DNA of 33,386 bases from Halieaceae bacterium UBA6060. Lineage in GTDB: Bacteria; Pseudomonadota; Gammaproteobacteria; Pseudomonadales; Halieaceae. Shown one piece after another: positions 24,108-31,515 of the stretch. The translations under genes and the position numbers were made by a program. A model generated the notes under the pieces. The model was not told the origin of the DNA. It did no database searches and saw nothing but the letters and a program-made list of their open reading frames with translations. The first letter of the stretch is position 1; each line of letters opens with the position of its first letter. The stretch lies in assembly GCA_002428935.1 (NCBI GenBank), contig DIYG01000188.1, positions 1 through 33,386 of the forward strand. The letters are read 5' to 3'.

Positions 24108-25307
24108 TCAGTATTGAGGCTCGCCGATGGCGATGCCGGTAAAGGAGTGATTCAGGTGCAAACCATCGCACTGCTCACCGTAGGTGTTAAACCCCACCAC
24201 GCGATGTTTTCGGTAGGTATTCGAGAGGGCCTTGGCGGTGCCGTTCTCTTCCGCCTCAATCAAGCGATGGATGCAGTCCGCGCCAATCACCACCTGGGTG
24301 TCGCCGATGGCGTCATGGGCGTCGCGCATCATGGCCTGAAAATGTTCGATCATCCCCACGTCCCGTAACTTGGTCAGCACGATACCTGTGTCGATGGCAC
24401 AGAAAAACGTCAGACTCAGATCATCGTTCACCTGCTGGATGGATCGAACATACAGGTTCTCGCCGAAACGCACGCCCAATGGATTCAGGGCAAAGGTCGA
24501 CGCATTCAGTTCATCCAGGGATAACCCCATGATCCGGCAATACTCCGGCGCCGCCGGCTCCGCGTTAATCTCGAGCACCACGCGGCGTTCCGGGTCCGCC
24601 TTGGTGACGACCATCTTCTCTGTCGATGGTCCGAAGTGGTGGCCGGAAATCACTCGGAAGGGACAACGGGTATTGACCAACAAAAGCACCGCCGCATTCC
24701 CGTGAAAGGCTCCCGCGTGATAGACGTAGGTATCACCAAAATCGAGTCCGTCACCGGCGGAACCACCCAGGAGGGGCATCCCGCCCAGGGCATCGGCCAG
24801 GAGCCCCAACATGATCTCTTCGCGAATCGACATGCCATCGAGAAGGGTGAACGCAAAGCTTTGTCCTGGAGCCATGGCAATGGCACGCTTCTCCAGAGCG
24901 TAAACACGGTCTTGGACGGAGCGCATAACCTGATCTTCGCTAAGGAAGGCCAGGTTATTGAGAAGCATGGCCTCTACAGCGAAATGACTCTTGGGCAAAC
25001 TAAAGGCGGTGATGGAGTTCTCCGTCAGACCCCGCTGGGAGATCTCTCCCGCGGTAGTGCAGCCGATCAGGGTGGTGCCCACGAAATGACCCTGAAGTGC
25101 CGCTGACAAGACCTTGAGGTCGTAGCGCGGGCTACAAAAAAACACCACGCAGGCCGCCTCATCGGGTCTGAGTTTACGGGCGAGTTCCAATGCCGCATCC
25201 CGGGGATTAAAGCTGTCCGAAACAGCCGTCTGGATGCGGTCCAGACTCAGCTTGGGTTTCTCGTCCAGACCTTCAACGAGTTTTACTTGACGCAGTGGCT
25301 CTTGCAT
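24108..25307 (-). CDS. nosP: FIST-domain sensor protein, NosP-like
   Basis: A 399-residue soluble protein with an N-terminal FIST_N domain (about 50-245; CVVFFCSPRYDLKVL, IGCTTAGEISQRGLTENSI in short form as GCTTAGEIS, and GGSAGDGLDFGDTYVY) and a C-terminal FIST_C domain (about 250-395; SFAFTLLDGMS lies before it, and VVGFNTYGEQCDGLHLNHSF at the end). FIST proteins are sensory modules. In Pseudomonas the FIST protein NosP binds heme and nitric oxide and controls the kinase NahK encoded next to it; here the same pair is adjacent and co-directional. ATG 25307 has GAGGG 9 bases upstream. Whether this protein binds heme cannot be read from the sequence, although several His residues, including one in GLHLNHSF, are available. 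It follows the ABC ATPase gene by 34 bases. Confidence 0.8.
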   Translation of the reverse strand: MQEPLRQVKLVEGLDEKPKLSLDRIQTAVSDSFNPRDAALELARKLRPDEAACVVFFCSPRYDLKVLSAALQGHFVGTTLIGCTTAGEISQRGLTENSITAFSLPKSHFAVEAMLLNNLAFLSEDQVMRSVQDRVYALEKRAIAMAPGQSFAFTLLDGMSIREEIMLGLLADALGGMPLLGGSAGDGLDFGDTYVYHAGAFHGNAAVLLLVNTRCPFRVISGHHFGPSTEKMVVTKADPERRVVLEINAEPAAPEYCRIMGLSLDELNASTFALNPLGVRFGENLYVRSIQQVNDDLSLTFFCAIDTGIVLTKLRDVGMIEHFQAMMRDAHDAIGDTQVVIGADCIHRLIEAEENGTAKALSNTYRKHRVVGFNTYGEQCDGLHLNHSFTGIAIGEPQY

Positions 25308-25341
25308 TATTTTTGGCCCTCACGTTTCGAGTATAGCAAGG

Positions 25342-26058
25342 CTAATCGACTCCGCTTAGCCCACCGGATAGGAGTTGTGGATAAGACGCCAGTAGCTTGT
25401 CGCGCTCAGCGATAACCGCCGCGTCAGTTACTCCCCGAGGGCGTTCAAGACCCAGGGGCTGGCGATGAATTACAGAGGCGGGAGATCCGCCCAGAAACAG
25501 CAACTCGTCCGCCAGGGAAATTGCCTCCAGCAGATTGTGCGAGACCAATAAGATGCAGGGCCTCTCGCGCTGCCAGTACTCCAGAAGCAGGGCCTGCAAC
25601 TGCTGAGCTCCAGGTTGGTCGAGGGAGACAAAGGGTTCGTCGAGCAGCAAAACCTTAGGTTCACTGACAATGGCTCGTGCCAAAGCCACGCGCCGCTGCA
25701 TGCCCCCCGATAACTGATGGGGGTAAAAACGTATCGCGTCCACAAGCTGTACCGCCGCCAGAGCCTCTCGCGCCCGATGGCGATCTCCGTTAACCACCAG
25801 GGCCACATTCTCTTCGGCGCTCAGCCAGGGCATAAGCCGCGGCTCCTGAAAAAGATAACCGACACCACCGCTGACCCTTGTGCACTCTCCGCGGTACTCG
25901 GTATCCAGGCCGGCGAGAATGCGCAGAAGCGTTGTTTTGCCCACGCCCGAGGGCCCGAGGAGGGCCAAAAACGAGCCCGTTGAAAGGCTGAGGTCGATCT
26001 CCGCCAGCGTATCCTGATCGGCCCCGGGGAACCGTTTGGCGACTAGCTGTAAGTGCAT
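25342..26058 (-). CDS. ABC transporter ATPase, NitT/TauT (SsuB-like) family
   Basis: A 238-residue importer-type ATPase with Walker A GPSGVGKTT, Q-loop YLFQEPRLMPW, signature LSGGMQRRVALARAIV, Walker B VLLLDEPFVSLD and switch His in VSHNLLEAI. It is closest in style to nitrate/taurine/sulfonate or thiamine-precursor importers. ATG 26058 forms a TAATG junction with the permease stop; GTG 26070 in frame upstream is the less likely start. It works with the permease and binding protein just upstream. Placement inside the pqq run suggests import or recycling of something the PQQ pathway needs, which is inference only. Confidence 0.88.
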   Translation of the reverse strand: MHLQLVAKRFPGADQDTLAEIDLSLSTGSFLALLGPSGVGKTTLLRILAGLDTEYRGECTRVSGGVGYLFQEPRLMPWLSAEENVALVVNGDRHRAREALAAVQLVDAIRFYPHQLSGGMQRRVALARAIVSEPKVLLLDEPFVSLDQPGAQQLQALLLEYWQRERPCILLVSHNLLEAISLADELLFLGGSPASVIHRQPLGLERPRGVTDAAVIAERDKLLASYPQLLSGGLSGVD

Positions 26059-26810
26059 TAGGGCCGCCACCGCGTTACCGCCCTTTCCCAGGGACGCATG
26101 ATCACCGCCTCGATGAGCAGGATCAGAAGCACAAAGGCAAAGGTGTAGGACAAAATCCCGGTGATATCGAAGTACTGGAAGAACACCCCGAGCTGGAAAC
26201 CCAGGCCATCGCTACAACCCAGAAGCTCTACGACTAAGACGATTTTCCAAACCAGAGCAAGACCACTACGGGCGGCGGCGAGAAAATAGGGATACAGCTG
26301 CGGCAGATAAAGAGCAAAGAAGCGTCGCCCCCGGGAGAGGCCGTACACCTCACCCACTTCGAGAAGGTCTTTGTCCACGGCACGCACACCCTCGCGAAAA
26401 ATCACCGTCATGGTCGGCGCCTTGTTGAGCACCACGGCGATGACAACGGCCCCTTCATTGAGGCCAAACCAAAGGAAACACAGGATGATCACCACCAGGG
26501 CGGGGATGTTTAGAAAAATCGTCAACAAACCGTCCAGGGCGAGATCGGCCCGTCGGGACCCACCCATCAGCATTCCGACAAGAAAGCCTATAAACATCGC
26601 GATGAGGAAACTGCCAAACACCCTCGCCAAGGTAACCAGCAAATGCCCGGGTAACTCCCCCGACCGCCATTGGCTGATAAGTCGTTCGCTGACGGCAATG
26701 GGGCCCGGCAGCAGCTCTGGTGCAAAAATCCACACCACTGCTTGCCAACAAAAGAAAAAGGCCAGGATAGAGCCCAGGCGAGCCATCCCTGGTGACATAA
26801 CTATGTTCAC
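26058..26810 (-). CDS. ABC transporter permease, NitT/TauT (SsuC-like) family
   Basis: A 250-residue inner-membrane permease of the binding-protein-dependent class with about six membrane spans. The EAA-type loop that contacts the ATPase is visible around LLEVGEVYGLSRGRRFF followed by LYLPQLYPYFLAAARSGLAL. Other typical features are SFLIAMFIGFLVGMLMGGSR and FWFGLNEGAVVI-like elements (seen as FLWFGLNEGAVVIAVVLNK). It starts 3 bases after the binding-protein stop, and its stop overlaps the ATPase start (TAATG), so the three are translated as a unit. ATG 26810 was chosen; M5 is an alternative. Confidence 0.88.
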   Translation of the reverse strand: MNIVMSPGMARLGSILAFFFCWQAVVWIFAPELLPGPIAVSERLISQWRSGELPGHLLVTLARVFGSFLIAMFIGFLVGMLMGGSRRADLALDGLLTIFLNIPALVVIILCFLWFGLNEGAVVIAVVLNKAPTMTVIFREGVRAVDKDLLEVGEVYGLSRGRRFFALYLPQLYPYFLAAARSGLALVWKIVLVVELLGCSDGLGFQLGVFFQYFDITGILSYTFAFVLLILLIEAVIMRPWERAVTRWRP

Positions 26811-26813
26811 GTC

Positions 26814-27851
26814 CTAGAACCCGGCGCCAGACGCCGAGCCTCGCCACAACACGGCGGATAAAACCTCGCGATCCACATCCCCAAGGGAAGCAGATCCCTC
26901 CCCAACGCCCGGGCTAACGAGCTCCGCAACATGCCTGATCGCTCGCACATGAGTCGCATCAAAGGAGTCCGGGATACCCGCGCGATAGCCAGCCCGCAGC
27001 TCCTCAAACACGCGATCATCATCGGCCTGCATGATAGGCCGCACGATGGCCCAGGCCTTGTCGTCGCGGAGCATTTCCTTGGCCGCGTAGGAAGCTTGCA
27101 GAAAGCTGTCGACAAGCTCTGGATTATTCTTCCCATAGGCTGCAGAGAATACCCAGCCCAGCATGGGTACGTCTCCCTCAACACCGAGGCTAGTGAGCAC
27201 CGATTTTAAAGACAGAATGGAGCGAAATCCCTCGGCCTTGAGGCGCGCGGCGTAGTGCCAATAGGTAAGAACGGCATCCAACTGGCCAGTGCTCGCCAGA
27301 CCACTGAGGAGCGGGGGCGCAGCGTATTTTGGGGTTGTATCCGTGGCCAAGACCATTTGCTGGCCAAGCCCATAGCGCTGAAACAAAAGCCAGGATTTGT
27401 CCTCGGAGCCACCCGCCACGCCGACCGTCGCACCGCGCAGATCCTCCAAGGTTTGCACGGCACTCTCCGCAGGAACCAGGAGCTCACCCACGGCAGAAGA
27501 ATAAGGGTAATAACGGAAGTTGCGACCCGCCGTTGCCTGTCGCGCAACCCACAGCCAGTCCGCGACCGTAAAGTCCGCCGCACCGCCCTGCAGGGCCACG
27601 AGAGACGCGTTGGGGGAAACCCGGTGGATAACCTCCAGCCGGAAGCCTCGAGCCGCATCCAAACCCTGACTTCGAATAAGCTCCAGCTCCCAGTTTGCCG
27701 TACCGTACTTCAACGCGGCTACCCGAACCACGGGCAGAGGTTCGGCGGCCTGCGCCGACACACCGACCGAAACCAATACGCTCCCCAAGAGCAGAGAGGC
27801 CGTAATCCCCAGGTACCTAAAACGGGGGCAAAGGATACGTCCCATGACCAT
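26814..27851 (-). CDS. ABC transporter substrate-binding protein, NitT/TauT-like
   Basis: A 345-residue exported binding protein. The signal core ITASLLLGSVLVSVGVSAQA follows a basic N terminus. The mature part starts VVRVAALKYGTANWELELI and contains family-typical segments: GLDAARGFRLEVIHRVSPN in the first lobe, then VALQGGAADFTVADWLW, LRGATVGVAGGSEDKSW and GQLDAVLTYWHYAARL. This is the NitT/TauT/ThiY-like layout, in which a small organic or anionic ligand is bound. ATG 27851 shares one base with the pqqE stop (TGATG); TTG 27854 and ATG 27845 are alternatives. The tight coupling to pqqE makes a PQQ-related ligand attractive, but no residue pattern tells the ligand. Confidence 0.85.
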   Translation of the reverse strand: MVMGRILCPRFRYLGITASLLLGSVLVSVGVSAQAAEPLPVVRVAALKYGTANWELELIRSQGLDAARGFRLEVIHRVSPNASLVALQGGAADFTVADWLWVARQATAGRNFRYYPYSSAVGELLVPAESAVQTLEDLRGATVGVAGGSEDKSWLLFQRYGLGQQMVLATDTTPKYAAPPLLSGLASTGQLDAVLTYWHYAARLKAEGFRSILSLKSVLTSLGVEGDVPMLGWVFSAAYGKNNPELVDSFLQASYAAKEMLRDDKAWAIVRPIMQADDDRVFEELRAGYRAGIPDSFDATHVRAIRHVAELVSPGVGEGSASLGDVDREVLSAVLWRGSASGAGF

Positions 27852-29002
27852 CAACCGGAGGCGATGAGTTGGTCGGAGTTAGCCATGTTTCGAAACAGCA
27901 TGGGAACCGGTTGCCGAGCATGGTGATTGGCCGTCGCCAGGGCATCATCGATAAGGCCGCGATCCGGAGATAGGGTGCAGACAGGATCTGCGTTTCGTGC
28001 ATCGCCCGTGAGAAGATAGGCCTGACAGCGACAGCCTCCGTGATCCTTGTCCTTCTCCGGGCAGGACCGACAGGGTTCCTTCATCCAGTCGTCACCGCGA
28101 AAGACATTAAAGGGTTCCGACTCGTACCAGATGTCCTTCAAGCTATGCTCGCGCACGTTGGGGAAATTCATGGGCAGGTCACGGGCACTGTGACAAGGAA
28201 GCGCAGCACCATCGGGAGCGATGGTCAGAAACATATTGCCCCAACCGTTCATGCAGGGTTTCGGTCGCTCCTCGTAGTAGTCCGGTACTACAAAGTAGAG
28301 GGTCATACCTTCGGGATGGCGCTGCCGGTAGGCGTTGGTCACGACCTCGGCCCGCTCCAGTTGCTCCCGGCTTGGGATAAGCGCCTCGCGATTCTCCAAA
28401 GCCCAACCGTGATATTGGACATTCGCCAGCTCCACGTAATCTGCCTTAAGGCGTTCCGACAGCTGGAGAATTTCCTCGACCTGATCGATGTTATGACGGT
28501 GAAGGACAAAGTTCAGCACCATGGGATAGCCGTGGGCTTTCACGGCTTCCGCCATCCGCAGCTTCTGCTCAAAAGCCTTGCGCGATCCGCTCAGCAGTTC
28601 ATTGACCTCGCTGTCGCTGGATTGGAAGCTCACCTGAATATGATCCAGGCCAGCATCTCGGAGCGCCGCCACCCGCTTCTCAGATAAACCAACTCCCGAG
28701 GTAATGAGGTTGCTGTAGTAACCCAGGCCGCGAGCCTCTACCACCAACTCCTCGAGATCTCCGCGCACCAACGGCTCACCGCCGGAAAAACCGAGCTGGG
28801 CTGCACCCAATTCCCTGGCCTGACGCAATACGGACAACCAGTCGTCCTTGCTCAGCTCATCTTTGAGGTCAGCAATCTGCAGAGGGTTGGAGCAATAGGG
28901 ACATTGGAGCGGACACCGATAAGTCAGCTCCGCTAACAGCCAGAGGGGCGGTGACACAAGGGACCCGCCGGTCTCAGCCGAATTCAAGCCAGCGCTTGTC
29001 AT
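27851..29002 (-). CDS. pqqE: PQQ biosynthesis radical SAM protein PqqE
   Basis: A 383-residue radical SAM enzyme that joins the Glu and Tyr side chains of the PqqA peptide, with PqqD as carrier. The SAM cluster motif CPLQCPYC is at C30, C34 and C37, followed by FSGGEPLVRGDLEEL (the GGEP SAM-binding element). The C-terminal SPASM domain carries its cysteines in KPCMNGWGN, AALPCHSARD, CRSCPEKDKDHGGCRCQ and DPVCTLSPD, which bind the auxiliary clusters. Length and motifs are complete. The ATG overlaps the end of pqqD by 29 bases, so the two genes are translationally coupled. The stop overlaps the binding-protein start. Confidence 0.97.
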   Translation of the reverse strand: MTSAGLNSAETGGSLVSPPLWLLAELTYRCPLQCPYCSNPLQIADLKDELSKDDWLSVLRQARELGAAQLGFSGGEPLVRGDLEELVVEARGLGYYSNLITSGVGLSEKRVAALRDAGLDHIQVSFQSSDSEVNELLSGSRKAFEQKLRMAEAVKAHGYPMVLNFVLHRHNIDQVEEILQLSERLKADYVELANVQYHGWALENREALIPSREQLERAEVVTNAYRQRHPEGMTLYFVVPDYYEERPKPCMNGWGNMFLTIAPDGAALPCHSARDLPMNFPNVREHSLKDIWYESEPFNVFRGDDWMKEPCRSCPEKDKDHGGCRCQAYLLTGDARNADPVCTLSPDRGLIDDALATANHHARQPVPMLFRNMANSDQLIASG

Positions 29003-29246
29003 GGGCTACGGTGAAAAACTCAAGGGTGTCCTCGGCAACACCGGGCGCATCGGGAAAGCGAGTTTGAAGAGCGGAGATGATTTGCTCCACGCTACGCTCA
29101 CCGTCGACGCAGGACATGATTTCACCAGCGCTACCGTTTAGCTTAATCATACCCTCGGGATAGAGAAGCACATGACAATCCTGGGCGGGCTCCCACTGCA
29201 AGCGGTAGTGGGCGCGCAGCGCCGGCACAGCGTTCATCTCGGGCAT
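28974..29246 (-). CDS. pqqD: PQQ biosynthesis peptide chaperone PqqD
   Basis: A 90-residue winged-helix RiPP recognition protein that binds PqqA and presents it to PqqE. Typical elements are the N-terminal ALRAHYRLQWEPAQDCHVLL strand region, YPEGMIKLNGSAGEI and the DGERSVEQIISALQTRFPD helix pair. ATG 29246 lies 4 bases after the pqqC stop. An ATG 4 codons in (MPEM) is an alternative. It is a separate gene and is not fused to pqqC as in some methylotrophs. Confidence 0.95.
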   Translation of the reverse strand: MPEMNAVPALRAHYRLQWEPAQDCHVLLYPEGMIKLNGSAGEIMSCVDGERSVEQIISALQTRFPDAPGVAEDTLEFFTVAHDKRWLEFG

Positions 29247-29250
29247 CCCC

Positions 29251-30093
29251 CTAACCTACGCTGACCAGTCGCTGCGGTAGCGCGCTCTTATCAGGGCAGC
29301 TATGGAACGGCGGCGTGTCGTGCACGTAAGCCATGGTCATGGCATCCAGCATGCTCCAAAGGATATTGAGCTTGAACTGGAGGATATCCAGGCCATGCTC
29401 CTGCTGCGCCCGGGTCTGGAAATGATCCAGGGTGATCTGCAAACCATGCTCCACATCACGACGGGCCTCGCTGAGGCGCTTGCGGAAATAGGCAAGCCCC
29501 TCGGCGTCAATCCAGGGATAGTTATCTGGCCAGCTATCCAGGCGACTCTGATGAATCTCCGGCGCAAACATTTCCGTTAAAGATGAACAGGCCGCTTCTT
29601 GCCAGCTAACGCGGCGGGCGAAGCTAACGTAAGCATCCACGGCAAAGCGCACACCGGGCAACACGTGGCGAAGATCGCGGACTTCTTCCCGGGCCAAGCC
29701 CACCGCCTCACCCAACTGCAGCCAGGCCTCGATACCGCCCCGATCGCCTTCGTGACCATCATGATCGAGAATGCGCTGAATCCAATGCTGACGAACAGAT
29801 TGATCGGGGCAGTTGGCCATGATGGCCGCGTCTTTTACCGGAATTTGGATTTGGTAGTAATAGCGATTGGCGACCCAACCCTGGATTTGCTCTCGTGACA
29901 ATTCGCCGGCGTACATAGCCCGGTGATAGGGATGATGGATGTGATACAGCCCTCCCTTGGCACGGAGAAGCGCCTCAAACTCTTCCCGGCTCCAGGGCTC
30001 TCCAGTCACCGGCCTGTCTTTCTCGGACTCGCTAACCGAAGTAGCCGCAAAATCCTCGTTACCCAGGGAAGTCACCCTCACAGCATCAGGCAT
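29251..30093 (-). CDS. pqqC: Pyrroloquinoline-quinone synthase PqqC
   Basis: A 280-residue oxidase catalysing the last step of PQQ formation (ring closure and eight-electron oxidation). Family hallmarks are present: YHIHHPYHRAMYAGELS, ANRYYYQIQIPVKDAAIM, HDGHEGDRGGIEAWLQLG and MFAPEIHQSRLDSW. ATG 30093 overlaps the pqqB stop by 8 bases and gives about 28-30 more N-terminal residues than usual. GTG 30009 would give 252 residues, the typical length, so the N terminus is uncertain; the frame is also open upstream inside pqqB. The core is intact. Confidence 0.95.
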   Translation of the reverse strand: MPDAVRVTSLGNEDFAATSVSESEKDRPVTGEPWSREEFEALLRAKGGLYHIHHPYHRAMYAGELSREQIQGWVANRYYYQIQIPVKDAAIMANCPDQSVRQHWIQRILDHDGHEGDRGGIEAWLQLGEAVGLAREEVRDLRHVLPGVRFAVDAYVSFARRVSWQEAACSSLTEMFAPEIHQSRLDSWPDNYPWIDAEGLAYFRKRLSEARRDVEHGLQITLDHFQTRAQQEHGLDILQFKLNILWSMLDAMTMAYVHDTPPFHSCPDKSALPQRLVSVG

Positions 30094-31057
30094 GGGCCAT
30101 GGCCTCGCGGGCCAGCCGTGCGCCATCACCCTCTTCGGCGTGGCGACCCAGATCAATCTGCATCCCATCGTAGGACACTTCAATGCCCTCCTTGTCCAAT
30201 ACGGCGCGCTGGGGAGAATCCTCGACCAGAATAGGATTTGTATTGTTGATGTGTATCAGTACTTTGCGCTGGCGATCCAGAAGTCGCAGCTTCTCAATCA
30301 TGCCCCCGGCGCCGGATTGGGGAAGATGCCCCATCTCACCCGCAAGTTTGGAACCGACGCCCGCAACGATCATTTCATCTTCCTGCCAGAAGGTGCCGTC
30401 TACCAGCACGCAATCACTCTCGTCCATGATCTTCAGCAATCGCGCATCCACATCGGCCAGACCCGGCGCATAAAACAACTTGCTGCCATCGACCGTATCC
30501 TCGATAAAGATACCGATGTTGTCCCCGGGATGAGGATCGTGGCGGTGCGGCGAATATGGCGGGGCCTTACCGCTCAGGGCGATGGCGGTCATGCGCAGAC
30601 GTTCCGCGCCATCAACCTGGAAGCTTTGCCCGTCGATCGCCAGAAGGCGATGATCGATACCCCCATCCCAACTCTTTAGAATCTCAAAAATTGGGAAACC
30701 GGTGCTCAGATCCTGATACACCATCTCCGTGGTGTACACGGGAAAGGGACAACCCTCACGGAGCATCAATAAACCGGTGCTGTGGTCGATCTGACTGTCT
30801 ACAAGCACCACCGCGTGGATCCCGGTTCCCCGTAAGCCGCGGGGCTGGATCGCTGGAAAAGACTCCAGTTGGGCTCGTATATCGGGTGATGCGTTAAAGA
30901 GTATCCATCGCTCATCATCAACGCTGACGGCGATAGACGATTGGGTGCGTGCCCGGGCGTTGATCTTGCCGCTGCGAACACCGTAGCAGTTGGTGCAGTT
31001 GCAGTTCCATTGGGGGAAACCGCCACCTGCCGCCGATCCAAGAACGCGGACTCGCAT
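30086..31057 (-). CDS. pqqB: PQQ biosynthesis protein PqqB (metallo-beta-lactamase fold)
   Basis: A 323-residue protein of the metallo-hydrolase fold, reported to hydroxylate the tyrosine part of the PQQ precursor. Seen at the N terminus are MRVRVLGSAAGGGFPQWNC and the zinc-binding CNCTNC. DSQIDHSTGLLMLREG is the family's variant of the metal-ligand loop. HINNTNPILVEDSPQR near the C terminus is also diagnostic. ATG 31057 follows a 76-base spacer after pqqA that contains a stem-loop. It is about 15-20 residues longer than many PqqB proteins because of its charged C-terminal tail. Confidence 0.96.
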   Translation of the reverse strand: MRVRVLGSAAGGGFPQWNCNCTNCYGVRSGKINARARTQSSIAVSVDDERWILFNASPDIRAQLESFPAIQPRGLRGTGIHAVVLVDSQIDHSTGLLMLREGCPFPVYTTEMVYQDLSTGFPIFEILKSWDGGIDHRLLAIDGQSFQVDGAERLRMTAIALSGKAPPYSPHRHDPHPGDNIGIFIEDTVDGSKLFYAPGLADVDARLLKIMDESDCVLVDGTFWQEDEMIVAGVGSKLAGEMGHLPQSGAGGMIEKLRLLDRQRKVLIHINNTNPILVEDSPQRAVLDKEGIEVSYDGMQIDLGRHAEEGDGARLAREAMAHA

Positions 31058-31090
31058 AGTTATCTACTTGTTGATTGGTGAGAGGAAGCT

Positions 31091-31125
31091 GCCAGGACTG
31101 GGAGCATCACGCCCGCAATCCTGGC
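31091..31125 (-). other. Stem-loop in the pqqA-pqqB spacer
   Basis: GCCAGGA (31091-31097) and TCCTGGC (31119-31125) form a perfect 7-bp stem, with GGG/CCC able to pair further in. No T-run follows on the minus strand. Such a hairpin can stabilise an abundant short pqqA transcript or partly stop transcription before pqqB. Confidence 0.5.
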
Positions 31126-31133
31126 TACCTGTT

Positions 31134-31205
31134 TCAGCGTACGCTGAAGTACATTGTGACTTCAAAACCGACGCGCAGGTCTACAAATTCAGGCTTGGTC
31201 CACAT
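31134..31205 (-). CDS. pqqA: PQQ precursor peptide PqqA (23 residues)
   Basis: A 23-codon gene read from ATG 31205 to TGA 31134. The peptide begins MWTKPEFVDLRVG and continues FEVTMYFSVR. It carries the obligatory E-V-T-M-Y block, with Glu15 and Tyr19 the two residues cross-linked by PqqE to build PQQ. CACGAGGACAACGTC before the ATG supplies a good ribosome site (GAGGA). It lies 76 bases upstream of pqqB on the same strand and about 120 bases downstream of a promoter with the shared pathway element. Length, conserved residues and context make the call almost certain. Confidence 0.97.
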   Translation of the reverse strand: MWTKPEFVDLRVGFEVTMYFSVR

Positions 31206-31318
31206 GACGTTGTCCTCGTGAAGCTATTGATTCCTCTGCTTGCTGAGACTGATGCGAGACTAGGTACCGCGAACGTCCTCAGCATGCCCCTAAACTCTGG
31301 GATCACCAGATGTTTACC

Positions 31319-31384
31319 ATGCTAACCACTGCCCCAGAGACTGAATACTGTACTTTGGGACTAGATTCGTCCCTAACTTGGTAG
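31319..31384 (-). promoter_or_regulatory. pqq operon promoter with two regulon elements
   Basis: The proximal element TACTTTGG is at 31351-31358, and a distal copy CTTGGTAG (CTACCAAG read with the gene) is at 31377-31384; the two TTGG cores are exactly 23 bases apart. A possible -10 box TAGCAT (31319-31324) starts 34 bases after the first base of CCAAAG, like the spacing at exaC and pedF. The predicted leader to pqqA is about 110 bases. Apart from this and the exaC terminator, the 31206-31515 gap shows nothing recognisable. Confidence 0.65.
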
Positions 31385-31420
31385 CACAGCTTTAGGCACG
31401 GCAGCGACACCGAACACGCA

Positions 31421-31446
31421 AAAAAAAGCCCCGGAAAATCCGGGGC
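31421..31446 (-). terminator. Intrinsic terminator of exaC
   Basis: A perfect 8-bp stem (GCCCCGGA/TCCGGGGC, 31428-31446) with a 3-base loop is followed on the minus strand by seven T residues (31421-31427). It lies about 70 bases after the exaC stop and upstream of the pqq promoter, so it separates the two units. Confidence 0.9.
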
Positions 31447-31515
31447 AAGAAAGCCATCTCACCATGGCAGTATCCGCTATGCCCGGCCATCGCAAGAGGA
31501 CCGGGCATGGCAGGA

